64,000 bases of DNA from Branchiostoma floridae (GCF_000003815.2 NC_049997.1:6225204-6289203), one strand, 5' to 3'; positions 31,501 through 43,232 are shown, counted from the first letter of the stretch. Program-made: numbers and translations. Notes: generated by a model not told the origin, from the sequence alone.

Positions 31501-34500
31501 TGCTGTAATTGGAATGCGCAAACATTTTGAGAGCCAATGAGAATGTCACAGGACTTCAAGAGTCCGGTGGGGTTTCCTGTTGAATTTGTTTATGAACCGG
31601 GAGTGTTTATTTGCGTGGTTGTGCTCAGTCAGTTTGCCTGTGTGGTTGTAGCCAGCCTGAAATCATTTTCAGCCCCCTCGATTTTGAATGGAAATCCTAT
31701 CGAGCACCGAAGGCATGGTGTGACGTTGCGCGTCATTTCTAGGGGATCTGAGTCCCAGAAAATTTTGAAACCTAGACTCTCTGAAACACTATTTCCTGCA
31801 TTTTGAGGTGCAAATTTGGCTTGTAGACTAAGCTGTTCAATGGCATCTGTTTTGGTGAAGAAGAACACATGGGTTTCATTTTTTTTATATCTTTATTTTT
31901 TTTTATATCTTTACATATCAGTTTTTGTCTGTCCCTGGGGACGGAATGGGGAAAACTTTTTTTTCAGTCCCCAGCGGCAAAATTCCTTCAAAGGACTGAA
32001 GGACAGGTGCTGGCTACAACCCTACATACACCATTTATGCACGGGTGACCATTGCGTTTGCGGACCACAAAGATATTGCCATGTCGATTTGATCATGTGG
32101 CTGACATCCGCGAGCATCAATTTCATCCGTTTCCAAAAGAAAAACTTTGCCCACACTGTAAATCGTAGAAAGCAGCTGTAAATGAGTACATGTAAGCCTT
32201 AATTTGAAAACACACACTCTCACACCAACACACACAACAAAAACACACACGCGCACACATACACACAAATGTACACATACACAAACACATAGACACACAT
32301 GCAGACAGAGACACACACACACACACACACTCACACATACAAATGTACATACAAACAAACAAACTCACGAACTGATCACAATGACTCCATTCCAAAGAGT
32401 GCGTGAAAAAATTAACGTTGTGCATTGCTTCCTTAACTACAGCTTGTACAACAAGTGCAAATACAAGGGAAGTCCAAGTTCGTGTTCTTCAAGAGAATGC
32501 CGGCCGGCCCGCCCAAAGTCCGACCCCCTCTGGGGATGAACGCTTACGCCCAGAAGAAAACCATGGCGCAAGGCTTCATGGACATGGCGCTTCTCACGGC
32601 GAACGCTGCTCAGATGAAACTCGTCATGGTCGAGGTAAGATTGTGCTGAAGCGTTCCTGTGTGTGCCAGAGAGAGAGAATGAGAGGAAGAGAGAGAGAGA
32701 GAGGGAAAGAAAGTTTGTGTGTGTGCGAGAGAGAGAGAGAGAGATAGGAACAGAGAGAGAGAGAAAATGAGGGAGAGAGAGTGAGAATGAGCGTTTGTGC
32801 ATGTGTCAGTTGGTGAGTTTGTTTGTATGTGTATGTGTGTGTGTGTTTATGTTTCTGTGAGTGTGTGTGTTTGTGTGTGTGTGTGTGTGTGTCTCTCTCT
32901 CTCTCTCTCTCTCTGTCTGCGTGTGTGTGTGTGCATCTCTGTGTGTGTGTGTTTGCCCTCAAATGTGTGTGTGTGTGCTGGGGTGTATGTGGGTGAGACC
33001 GCCTGAACAAAACCGTGTCACCTTAACTCATCACGTATCCATGTTTTCACCTTGCTGTAGGGTCACGACGGGCGGATCCCATTCTTTGACTTCATCATGG
33101 CGCTGCTGGGACTGTCCATCGCTTTCCAGATCGTGGTCGGCGCGCTCCTACTGTACAAGAGTCAGTACAACATCGAACAGCACAACGAACAGCACAGGGC
33201 CGACAGGTAGGTACAACAATGCGCTGTTACTGTACAAGTTTCAGTACAACAACGAACAGCACAACGAACAGCACAGGGCCGACAGGTAGGTACAGCAATG
33301 CGCTTTTACTGCACAGGTTTCAGTACAACATCGAACAGCACAACGTACAGCACAGGGCCGACATGTAGGTGGACAAATGTTGCGCTGTTACTGTACAAGT
33401 CTCAGTACAACATCGAACAGCACAACGAACAGCACAAGGCAGACAGGTAGGTACATCAATGCACTTTTACTATGCAAGTCTTAGTACAACATAGAACAGC
33501 ATGCCGAACAACACAGGGCCGACAGCAATGCGCCCTTACTGCATAGGGCCGACAGTTAGGTACAGCAATGCGCTGTTACGGTACACGTATCAATACAACA
33601 TAGAACAGCACAACGAACAGCACAGGGCCGATAGGTAGGTACAGCAATGCGCTGTTACTGTACAAGTTTCAGTACAACATAGAACAGCACAACGAACAGC
33701 ACAGGGCCGACAGGTAGGTACAGCAATGCGCTTTTACTATGCAAGTCTCAGTTCAATATAGACCAGCATGCCGAACAACACAGGGCCGACAGCAATGCGC
33801 CCTTACTGCACAGGGTCGACAGGTGGGTACAGCAATGCGCTGTTACTGTACAAGTCTCAGTACAACATCGAACAACACAACGAACAACACAAGGCGGACA
33901 GGTGGGTATAACAATGCGCTTTTACTATGCAAGTCTCAGTACAACATCGAACAGCACAACGAACAGCACAGGGCCGACAGGTAGCTACAGCATTGCGCTC
34001 CTACTGTACAAGTTACAGTACATCATCGAACAGCACAACGAACAGCACAGGGCCGACAGGTAGGTACAGCAATGCGCTGTTACGGTACACGTATCAGTTG
34101 AGTACAACATCGAACAGCACAACGAACAACACAGGGCCGACAGGTAGCTACAGCATTGCGCTCCTACTGTACAAGTCTCAGTACAACATCGAACAGCACA
34201 ACGAACAACACAAGGCGGACAGGTGGGTATAGCAATGCGCTGTTACTGTACAGGTCTCAGTACAACATCGAACAGCACAACGAACAGCACAGGGCCGATA
34301 GGTAGGTACAGCAACTAGTGCGCTGTTACTGTACAGGTCTCAGTACAACATCGAACTGTTGTGGAGAAATGTTTCTAAATCTGTTGGATAGACTATTTTG
34401 TTTGGTTTTATTCCCCATTTCTTCAAACAAGCCTATGTGGTTGACCACTTATGGGGCTAATTCTTCTTGCCCTTTTCATCCTGACGAACGATCAGTTCAC

Positions 34501-37500
34501 TGACAGATGGACTCGGCGATGTGCAACCAGACCCGCTGCACTCCTGCACAGTCTGTCAAAAGTTGAGCAAGTGAATGCACGTGAAGGTCTCGTTCCGGTA
34601 TTACTCCGCCGGTGGACACTCAAACGTAGATCCTTCCAAAATATAAATGAGGCCCCAAATCGTGTGTTTATGTAGGTGATAAATTGCCTTTTATCGCCCC
34701 CATGTCATATCGAAGGATTTGAGATGAAAGGTTGTGTATTTCTGACAGGATCGGTTGGAAAAGTTTCGGCATTCGGGCGATTCTCGGACGTGTACGTTTG
34801 TTTGTCCTGAGTAATGCGGTAAGCGGGTCACTGAAGGAAAGCCCCACTTTCTGGATAGTTTTTCTGTGCAGTTATAGATATTATAAAAATCGATCCATCG
34901 GTCAGATTTTGAGGGTATTTTTTTTATTGATTACTGGATAAGTGCTCTTGTAATAGAAATAAAAACATCTCCAGCAGAACGGTTTCTTTATTGGATTTTC
35001 GCCCATTAAAGTTGCATAATAATACATTGTTTTAAATGAGAGAGCAAAAGTCCGGAATGAGACCTTAATAAAAATGAAAAATATTCCTTAAAAATCAACG
35101 ATTTGAGCTAGGGCAAAAATTTCAAAACAATGTTTACCCAGGATTTAATCTACGATTTTTGAGGGTTCGTTACATTGCGTAACTCTATCCGTTGCCATGG
35201 TGACGGACGAGGCCATATTTCGCGGGGTTGATTTACTTCTTCTTTTTATTATACCCGTTTTAGAAGGGTTTGTCATCATCTAGAGTTACGAAAAAGCCAC
35301 AAAAAGTGCGTTAGTAGGATACAGACATATTGAAAAGCTACATGGATTGTGTAAGGCGTCTATAAAGCATTTCCCGACAAGCACGCACGCACGGAATCTA
35401 TAGAAATACCCCTTATATTGTAAACCCATTTTCGCGGAACACATGTGTGAGCGTCAAATACAGATATTAGATGTTCCTCCGAAGTTGTGTCTCTTTCAAT
35501 GACCTACAGAACAGCAAAACAAAGTAAAATTAGTACTGTCTGTGTCCTACTGTCAGGGACAGCGTCCAATACAAGACAAAACGACGCGCTATGCTGTGTC
35601 AAGCACGATATTAACTCTTGTTGTATTCTGCTTCTCCCCAAATCGTATGCTTAAAAGTAGGTTAAACTGACTATACAACTAAACGATATGTATCCCTTAC
35701 TTCGATTTATCTGACCGAAACCTGTGTTGTTGCTTCTCTTTAGACCCCCCCCCCCCCGGGCGAAAACACGCAAACCCACCCACACTTAGACTTAAAGCAT
35801 GGCCACCGGGCATGGACACGAATCTCCGCCACCCTGCACCTCCCCCCCCCCCCCTTTATCAAAAAGAAAGGAGAAAACCCCAAACGAAGTCTACATCACG
35901 TGAATTTCTACATCCGGATCGCAAAATAGTAATATTTCAGCAAATTTCTAGACAGTTACTCCCCCTTTCGTCCAGCAGCATACACAAGCGGTAGTGTATC
36001 GAAAAAAGCCATTTCTTGCATTCTCTTCCGCTTTAGATGAAAACCAGATGGACATAGCATATCATTCTAACCCATAGTGTAAAGCAAGCACTTTTAATTG
36101 CTGCACCGACACGTCAAAATAGCAATTAAAGTTCTTTTCAAAAATTTGTACTTTTACTAGAGTTGGGTAGGGGGCGCTTCTTATATGCGGCAAGATGTGG
36201 GCGACGTTTCTTGAGGCGTTGCTAGGTAACGGTTTGACTTGAGACGGAAATATTTTCAGAGATTATTGGGGGACAAGTATTCTTTTGTTTGCCAAGACAT
36301 CTTAATAATCGATGGAATTAAGGTCTCGTTCCGGTATTACTCCGCCGGTGGACACTCAAACGTAGATCCTTCCAAAATATAAATGAGGCCCCAAATCGTG
36401 TGTTTATGTAGGTGATAAATTGCCTTTTATCGCCCCCATGTCATATCGAAGGATTTGAGATGAAAGGTTGTGTATTTCTGACAGGATCGGGTGGAAAAGT
36501 TTCGGCATTCGGGCGATTCTCGGACGTGTACGTTTGTTTGTCCTGAGTAATGCGGTAAGCGGGTCACTGAAGGAAAGCCCCACTTTCTGGATAGTTTTTC
36601 TGTGCAGTTATAGATATTATAAAAATCGATCCATCGGTCAGATTTTGAGGGTATTTTTTTTATTGATTACTGGATAAGTGCTCTTGTAATAGAAATAAAA
36701 ACATCTCCAGCAGAACGGTTTCTTTATTGGATTTTCGCCCATTAAAGTTGCATAATAATACATTGTTTTAAATGAGAGAGCAAAAGTCCGGAATGAGACC
36801 TTAATAAAAATGAAAAATATTCCTTAAAAATCAACGATTTGAGCTAGGGCAAAAATTTCAAAACAATGTTTACCCAGGATTTAATCTACGATTTTTGAGG
36901 GTTCGTTACATTGCGTAACTCTATCCGTTGCCATGGTGACGGACGAGGCCATATTTCGCGGGGTTGATTTACTTCTTCTTTTTATTATACCCGTTTTAGA
37001 AAGGTTTGTCATCATCTAGAGTTACGAAAAAGCCACAAAAAGTGCGTTAGTAAGATACAGACATATTGAAAAGCTACATGGATTGTGTAAGGCGTCTATA
37101 AAGCATTTCCCGACAAGCACGCACGCACGGAATCTATAGAAATACCCCTTATATTGTAAACCCATTTTCGCGGAACACATGTGTGAGCGTCAAATACAGA
37201 TATTAGATGTTCCTCCGAAGTTGTGTCTCTTTCAATGACCTACAGAACAGCAAAACAAAGTAAAATTAGTACTGTCTGTGTCCTACTGTCAGGGACAGCG
37301 TCCAATACAAGACAAAACGACGCGCTATGCTGTGTCAAGCACGATATTAACTCTTGTTGTATTCTGCTTCTCCCCAAATCGTATGCTTAAAAGTAGGTTA
37401 AACTGACTATACAACTAAACGATATGTATCCCTTACTTCGATTTATCTGACCGAAACCTGTGTTGTTGCTTCTCTTTAGACCCCCCCCCCCCGGGCGAAA

Positions 37501-40500
37501 ACACGCAAACCCACCCACACTTAGACTTAAAGCATGGGCACCGGGGATGGACACGAATTTCCGCCACCCTGGAGCTCCCCCCCCCCCCCCTTTTTTAAAA
37601 AGAAAGGGGAAAACCCCCAACGAAGTCTACATCCCGGGGATTTCTACATCCGGATCGCAAAATAGTAATATTTCAGCAAATTTCTAGACAGTTACTCCCC
37701 CTTTCGTCCAGCAGCATACACAAGCGGTAGTGTATCGAAAAAAGCCATTTCTTGCATTCTCTTCCGCTTTAGATGAAAACCAGATGGACATAGCATATCA
37801 TTCTAACCCATAGTGTAAAGCAAGCACTTTTAATTGCTGCACCGACACGTCAAAATAGCAATTAAAGTTCTTTTCAAAAATTTGTACTTTTACTAGAGTT
37901 GGGTAGGGGGCGCTTCTTATATGCGGCAAGATGTGGGCGACGTTTCTTGAGGCGTTGCTAGGTAACGGTTTGACTTGAGACGGAAATATTTTCAGAGATT
38001 ATTGGGGGACAAGTATTCTTTTGTTTGCCAAGACATCTTAATAATCGATGGAATTAAGGTCTCGTTCCGGTATTACTCCGCCGGTGGACACTCAAACGTA
38101 GATCCTTCCAAAATATAAATGAGGCCCCAAATCGTGTGTTTATGTAGGTGATAAATTGCCTTTTATCGCCCCCATGTCATATCGAAGGATTTGAGATGAA
38201 AGGTTGTGTATTTCTGACAGGATCGGTTGGAAAAGTTTCGGCATTCGGGCGATTCTCGGACGTGTACGTTTGTTTGTCCTGAGTAATGCGGTAAGCGGGT
38301 CACTGAAGGAAAGCCCCACTTTCTGGATAGTTTTTCTGTGCAGTTATAGATATTATAAAAATCGATCCATCGGTCAGATTTTGAGGGTATTTTTTTTATT
38401 GATTACTGGATAAGTGCTCTTGTAATAGAAATAAAAACATCTCCAGCAGAACGGTTTCTTTATTGGATTTTCGCCCATTAAAGTTGCATAATAATACATT
38501 GTTTTAAATGAGAGAGCAAAAGTCCGGAATGAGACCTTAATAAAAATGAAAAATATTCCTTAAAAATCAACGATTTGAGCTAGGGCAAAAATTTCAAAAC
38601 AATGTTTACCCAGGATTTAATCTACGATTTTTGAGGGTTCGTTACATTGCGTAACTCTATCCGTTGCCATGGTGACGGACGAGGCCATATTTCGCGGGGT
38701 TGATTTACTTCTTCTTTTTATTATACCCGTTTTAGAAGGGTTTGTCATCATCTAGAGTTACGAAAAAGCCACAAAAAGTGCGTTAGTAGGATACAGACAT
38801 ATTGAAAAGCTACATGGATTGTGTAAGGCGTCTATAAAGCATTTCCCGACAAGCACGCACGCACGGAATCTATAGAAATACCCCTTATATTGTAAACCCA
38901 TTTTCGCGGAACACATGTGTGAGCGTCAAATACAGATATTAGATGTTCCTCCGAAGTTGTGTCTCTTTCAATGACCTACAGAACAGCAAAACAAAGTAAA
39001 ATTAGTACTGTCTGTGTCCTACTGTCAGGGACAGCGTCCAATACAAGACAAAACGACGCGCTATGCTGTGTCAAGCACGATATTAACTCTTGTTGTATTC
39101 TGCTTCTCCCCAAATCGTATGCTTAAAAGTAGGTTAAACTGACTATACAACTAAACGATATGTATCCCTTACTTCGATTTATCTGACCGAAACCTGTGTT
39201 GTTGCTTCTCTTTAGACCCCCCCCCCCCGGGCGAAAACACGCAAACCCACCCACACTTAGACTTAAAGCATGGCCACCGGGCATGGACACGAATCTCCGC
39301 CACCCTGCACCTCCCCCCCCCCCCTTTATCAAAAAGAAAGGAGAAAACCCCAAACGAAGTCTACATCACGTGAATTTCTACATCCGGATCGCAAAATAGT
39401 AATATTTCAGCAAATTTCTAGACAGTTACTCCCCCTTTCGTCCAGCAGCATACACAAGCGGTAGTGTATCGAAAAAAGCCATTTCTTGCATTCTCTTCCG
39501 CTTTAGATGAAAACCAGATGGACATAGCATATCATTCTAACCCATAGTGTAAAGCAAGCACTTTTAATTGCTGCACCGACACGTCAAAATAGCAATTAAA
39601 GTTCTTTTCAAAAATTTGTACTTTTACTAGAGTTGGGTAGGGGGCGCTTCTTATATGCGGCAAGATGTGGGCGACGTTTCTTGAGGCGTTGCTAGGTAAC
39701 GGTTTGACTTGAGACGGAAATATTTTCAGAGATTATTGGGGGACAAGTATTCTTTTGTTTGCCAAGACATCTTAATAATCGATGGAATTAATAAAAATGA
39801 AAAATATTCCTTAAAAATCAACGATTTGAGCTAGGGCAAAAATTTCAAAACAATGTTTACCCAGGATTTAATCTACGATTTTTGAGGGTTCGTTACATTG
39901 CGTAACTCTATCCGTTGCCATGGTGACGGACGAGGCCATATTTCGCGGGGTTGATTTACTTCTTCTTTTTATTATACCCGTTTTAGAAGGGTTTGTCATC
40001 ATCTAGAGTTACGAAAAAGCCACAAAAAGTGCGTTAGTAGGATACAGACATATTGAAAAGCTACATGGATTGTGTAAGGCGTCTATAAAGCATTTCCCGA
40101 CAAGCACGCACGCACGGAATCTATAGAAATACCCCTTATATTGTAAACCCATTTTCGCGGAACACATGTGTGAGCGTCAAATACAGATATTAGATGTTCC
40201 TCCGAAGTTGTGTCTCTTTCAATGACCTACAGAACAGCAAAACAAAGTAAAATTAGTACTGTCTGTGTCCTACTGTCAGGGACAGCGTCCAATACAAGAC
40301 AAAACGACGCGCTATGCTGTGTCAAGCACGATATTAACTCTTGTTGTATTCTGCTTCTCCCCAAATCGTATGCTTAAAAGTAGGTTAAACTGACTATACA
40401 ACTAAACGATATGTATCCCTTACTTCGATTTATCTGACCGAAACCTGTGTTGTTGCTTCTCTTTAGACCCCCCCCCCCCCCCGGGCGAAAACACGCAAAC

Positions 40501-42476
40501 CCACCCACACTTAGACTTAAAGCATGGCCACCGGGCATGGACACGAATCTCCGCCACCCTGCACCTCCCCCCCCCCCCTTTATCAAAAAGAAAGGAGAAA
40601 ACCCCAAACGAAGTCTACATCACGTGAATTTCTACATCCGGATCGCAAAATAGTAATATTTCAGCAAATTTCTAGACAGTTACTCCCCCTTTCGTCCAGC
40701 AGCATACACAAGCGGTAGTGTATCGAAAAAAGCCATTTCTTGCATTCTCTTCCGCTTTAGATGAAAACCAGATGGACATAGCATATCATTCTAACCCATA
40801 GTGTAAAGCAAGCACTTTTAATTGCTGCACCGACACGTCAAAATAGCAATTAAAGTTCTTTTCAAAAATTTGTACTTTTACTAGAGTTGGGTAGGGGGCG
40901 CTTCTTATATGCGGCAAGATGTGGGCGACGTTTCTTGAGGCGTTGCTAGGTAACGGTTTGACTTGAGACGGAAATATTTTCAGAGATTATTGGGGGACAA
41001 GTATTCTTTTGTTTGCCAAGACATCTTAATAATCGATGGAATTAAGGTCTCGTTCCGGTATTACTCCGCCGGTGGACACTCAAACGTAGATCCTTCCAAA
41101 ATATAAATGAGGCCCCAAATCGTGTGTTTATGTAGGTGATAAATTGCCTTTTATCGCCCCCATGTCATATCGAAGGATTTGAGATGAAAGGTTGTGTATT
41201 TCTGACAGGATCGGTTGGAAAAGTTTCGGCATTCGGGCGATTCTCGGACGTGTACGTTTGTTTGTCCTGAGTAATGCGGTAAGCGGGTCACTGAAGGAAA
41301 GCCCCACTTTCTGGATAGTTTTTCTGTGCAGTTATAGATATTATAAAAATCGATCCATCGGTCAGATTTTGAGGGTATTTTTTTTATTGATTACTGGATA
41401 AGTGCTCTTGTAATAGAAATAAAAACATCTCCAGCAGAACGGTTTCTTTATTGGATTTTCGCCCATTAAAGTTGCATAATAATACATTGTTTTAAATGAG
41501 AGAGCAAAAGTCCGGAATGAGACCTTAAAGCTAATAGATGGAAAACAAAAAATGCTCTTAAATATGATCTTTTCCTTTCAACTACAGAGCCAACAACTGG
41601 GCTACAGGACTGGTCATGTTAATCACAGTCTTGAACGTCTTCATCTCCGCTTTCATCATGCTGGAGGACACCTCATTGCCGCCAGGGGTCGCTTCAACTA
41701 CAGCATCTTCCCTCCCTGCAGTACCACAGGCGCCGGCGGCGGCGCCACTTCCCACAGAGGCGTCCTCAGCAGGTTAGCGTTGGACAGGGTCGTCCTAAAA
41801 ACTTCAGTAGGACAGGCATGTGGTAGTGTTGACTGTGTGTATATGAAATTATGTTTAACTGTTAGCATACAGTTATCTGAATGTACTGAAAATTATTGTG
41901 CCAATATATAACTATGGGGTGAAATGCTAAACCCCTTTATATTTCACAACTTTCTTTAAAGACTAAATAAACAACATATAATTTTTGGACAATAAAGTCA
42001 AGACTTTAACATTCGTCGCTATATGAAATAGTAATTTTTTTTTCAATATAACTGTATGCACTCACAGACGTCTTGTTTCTGAGCTGCGCCCGACTATATA
42101 TGATGTGCACCAATAGATAAACTTTTGCATACTGTTATCATGTTTGTATATACATGTATCTTAATGTTGCATAGTGTTAGCACGATTTATTATAATGCAT
42201 TGTAATCATTAAGTTTCCCTCAGTAACTGGAATGGTAGGTAGCCACTAGTACATAGAAATAAGCCAAGTAAGGGAAACGTTATCATATAATAATGTCTTC
42301 ACTGACTCTCTCTATACACTGACTCAATGTATTTACCTATTAGTAAGCGCTTTTCTTGATGCTTCCAATTTTACTAACTGACGCCTTCTTGTTCCAAACT
42401 TATAGTTGGTTATACGACGACAATCAGAGCTCTTTTGGCGCAGAGTACCACCTGCATCTGTCCAACAACGATGTAA
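28552..42476 (+). CDS. NINJ-like: Ninjurin family protein B (two-pass membrane protein)
   Basis: Five exons: 28552-28686, 32443-32634, 33061-33206, 41588-41772 and 42406-42476 (TAA). Phases 0/0/2/1, 242 residues. The N-terminus ([10 protein letters not shown]) is close to that of A. Exon 2 carries [20 protein letters not shown] and [10 protein letters not shown], the alpha1/alpha2 region, with both lysines kept. Exon 3 encodes [20 protein letters not shown] and a His/Gln/Asn-rich loop, distinct from the SRYxIEDPEHH loop of A and C. Exon 4 encodes [20 protein letters not shown], then a Pro/Ala/Ser/Thr-rich tail. Exon 5 ends in TTCICPTTM. The gene is stretched to 14 kb: intron 1 holds a Penelope-type repeat and a hAT element, and intron 3 holds an exon-edge minisatellite and a 6.9-kb tandem array. 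With so much repeat between exons 3 and 4, correct splicing should be checked with transcripts. Confidence 0.92.
28738..28898 (+). mobile_element. Short Penelope-type terminal repeat copy in ninjurin B intron 1
   Basis: About 160 bp, matching the 3' end region of the element at 11324-12387. The outer 30 bases are inverted copies of each other (GGATATAGGAGAATT and AATTCTCCTATATCC), with CACAACC/GGTTGTG inside. It begins about 50 bp after the exon 1 donor and has no coding part. Confidence 0.75.
28804..28871 (+). ncRNA. Hammerhead-ribozyme-like motif in the Penelope-type repeat
   Basis: CTGACGA at 28818-28824, stem II GGTGTCT/AGACATC with loop GAG at 28826-28842, GAAA at 28843-28846, a short stem III (CGT/ATG) and a GTA cleavage triplet at 28857-28859. 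Stem I closes with CCAG and CTGG. It shares an extra A at 28825 with the copy at 11350-11416. It is transcribed in sense with ninjurin B, so it would be present in its pre-mRNA. Confidence 0.6.
28905..30105. other. Ninjurin B intron 1, no recognised element
   Basis: Mostly unique AT-rich intron. A poly-G run lies at about 29667-29679. No exon-like sequence is recognised. Confidence 0.5.
30110..30225. repeat. (ATTC)n with GATAGCTCGTTC higher-order repeat
   Basis: ATTC tetramers are interrupted at regular spacing by GATAGCTCGTTC (three times), giving a compound repeat of about 27-31 bp. Confidence 0.9.
30565..30890 (-). mobile_element. tRNA-derived SINE, second family, carrying a GGGGACGAAA repeat insertion
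   Basis: GGCGCCCATCTCCGTTACTG through GGCCGGGAATCGAGTTCACGACC resembles 16828-17063 in order and orientation. The head is interrupted at about 30745 by a tandem repeat, and a degenerate head end (CATTCTACCCACCTGACCA) follows at 30862-30880. Confidence 0.55.
30747..30833. repeat. GGGGACGAAA tandem repeat
   Basis: Five units of about 15-21 bp contain GGGGACGAAA or GGGGACGACA followed by CATCC, GGACTA, GATCTA or AGACC. It is inserted in the B-box region of a SINE. Confidence 0.75.
31644..32022. mobile_element. hAT-like MITE (GGTTGTAGCCAGC ends), copy 1
   Basis: GGTTGTAGCCAGC at the left and GCTGGCTACAACC at the right are inverted. The interior (TCGAGCACCGAAGGCATGG, TAGACTAAGCTGTTCAATGG) matches the copy at 49018-49343 in the opposite orientation. 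This copy is longer because of a TTTTTATATCTTTA tract near 31885. Confidence 0.8.
32208..32360. repeat. (CA)n-rich microsatellite
   Basis: Imperfect CA/CAAACA/CATACA repeat about 85 bp before ninjurin B exon 2. Frames across it are artefacts. Confidence 0.93.
32660..32975. repeat. Compound (GA)n and (GT)n microsatellite
   Basis: GA-rich from about 32668 to 32790, then GT-rich with a (TC)n block at 32892-32912. It fills most of ninjurin B intron 2. Confidence 0.93.
33142..34345 (+). repeat. Exon-edge minisatellite: ninjurin B exon 3 end plus splice donor, about 15 copies of 79 bp
   Basis: The last 65 or so bases of exon 3 (codons for [19 protein letters not shown]) plus GTAGGTACAGCAAT are repeated with a 79-bp period after the true exon end at 33206. 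Donor-type sites (CGACAGGTAGG, CGACAGGTGGG, CGATAGGTAGG) recur near 33281, 33442, 33630, 33709, 33818, 33896, 33976, 34056, 34139, 34218 and 34299. Some units are shortened (about 33520 and 33787). The period is not a multiple of three. Confidence 0.92.
34585..35065. mobile_element. Block E, copy 1: MITE-like element with inverted ends
   Basis: Begins AGGTCTCGTTCCGG and ends CCGGAATGAGACCT, inverted copies with one mismatch. The left flank here ends in GA rather than TA. The other copies are at 36321-36801, 38057-38537 and 41045-41525. Confidence 0.7.
36321..36801. mobile_element. Block E, copy 2
   Basis: Same inverted ends, bordered by TA on both sides (GGAATTA before, TAATAAAA after). Differs from copy 1 by a G for T near 36490. 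Confidence 0.7.
38057..38537. mobile_element. Block E, copy 3
   Basis: Same inverted ends and TA borders as copy 2. Confidence 0.7.
41045..41525. mobile_element. Block E, copy 4, ending the array
   Basis: Same inverted ends, with TA on both sides; the right flank is host intron (TAAAGCTAATAG). Confidence 0.7.
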
Positions 42477-43192
42477 CACAATCGACTGACAGCTATTAAC
42501 GAATCTCACTCTTTGGTGTGGTCGCTAACCTTAAAAGTGGTCGATGAGAAAATTGTATCATTCTGGTTCCTTGTCTGTTATGCGTTAGGAAGGGTACAAT
42601 ATGGTGTAACATCACTAAAAAATGAGTTATGTTTTATTGTGGTGGGCTTTCTGTGTTTCTTTGGGTGATCGTTTCAATTCAATTCACAATGTTGTTCTTT
42701 ATGTTTGAGAAAACTGTTATTTTTGCACGATCTTGTTTTCAATATCACGTCTGTGTTGTGAGTATGACGAATACGAATAAGTTCAGTCACTTCTCGTTTT
42801 AATGTTTTTTTTTCATAAAAAAGATTTGTAGATGCTTCTCAGATAGATTATAATGTATCATATTGAGCACTCGAGTTTATTTCACCATATTTATACTAGC
42901 AATGCACTTTGTGTTCCAAACTATTAAACAATAAGACAACGTACTAATAGAAAATTACAGTGATTAACATGTAAATACTGCTCTTAGTTTTCTGTACCCT
43001 ATAATTCTACTAGCCAAGCGAATTTACTGTGGCACATATGCACATTAATGCTATTGCTGAATATCGATAGGCACCGTTTATAGTATATATCAATAATTTT
43101 GCCATTGTCGAACACTTCTCCTATGCAGAAAATTGAAAATGTGGCTTAACATATATGAGATATTGTCGTTCTTGTGTGTAATCACCTTTATG

Positions 43193-43232
<40 letters not shown>

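Larger units (their letters stand above)
34585..41525. repeat. Tandem array of two blocks, E-M-E-M-E-M-M-E, in ninjurin B intron 3
   Basis: Two nearly identical blocks alternate. E is 481 bp (34585-35065, 36321-36801, 38057-38537, 41045-41525) and M is about 1254 bp (35066-36320, 36802-38056, 38538-39790, 39791-41044). The full E-M period is 1736 bp. Copies are nearly identical except in poly-C length and a cluster of changes at about 37535-37640. The fourth M directly follows the third with no E between them. The repeated 69-codon open frame in E starts with TTG and has no known domain, so I treat both blocks as noncoding. The last E ends 62 bp before the acceptor of exon 4. Confidence 0.92.

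Noticed and set aside
32035-33010. Several overlapping Cys/Val or Thr/His-rich frames
   Set aside because: They translate CA, GA and GT microsatellites. The only real coding part here is ninjurin B exon 2 (32443-32634).
33739-34232. Frames of 81 and 101 codons in the ninjurin B minisatellite
   Set aside because: They are out of phase with exon 3 and arise because the 79-bp unit is open in more than one frame.
34732-34941. Repeated 69-codon frame, also at 36468, 38204 and 41192
   Set aside because: It begins with TTG, lies wholly within block E, has no known domain and owes its apparent conservation to the array's homogeneity.
34585-41525. LTR retrotransposon with E as long terminal repeats
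   Set aside because: E starts and ends with long inverted repeats rather than TG...CA, M has no gag or pol frame, and an M-M junction without E exists. A MITE-plus-satellite reading fits better.
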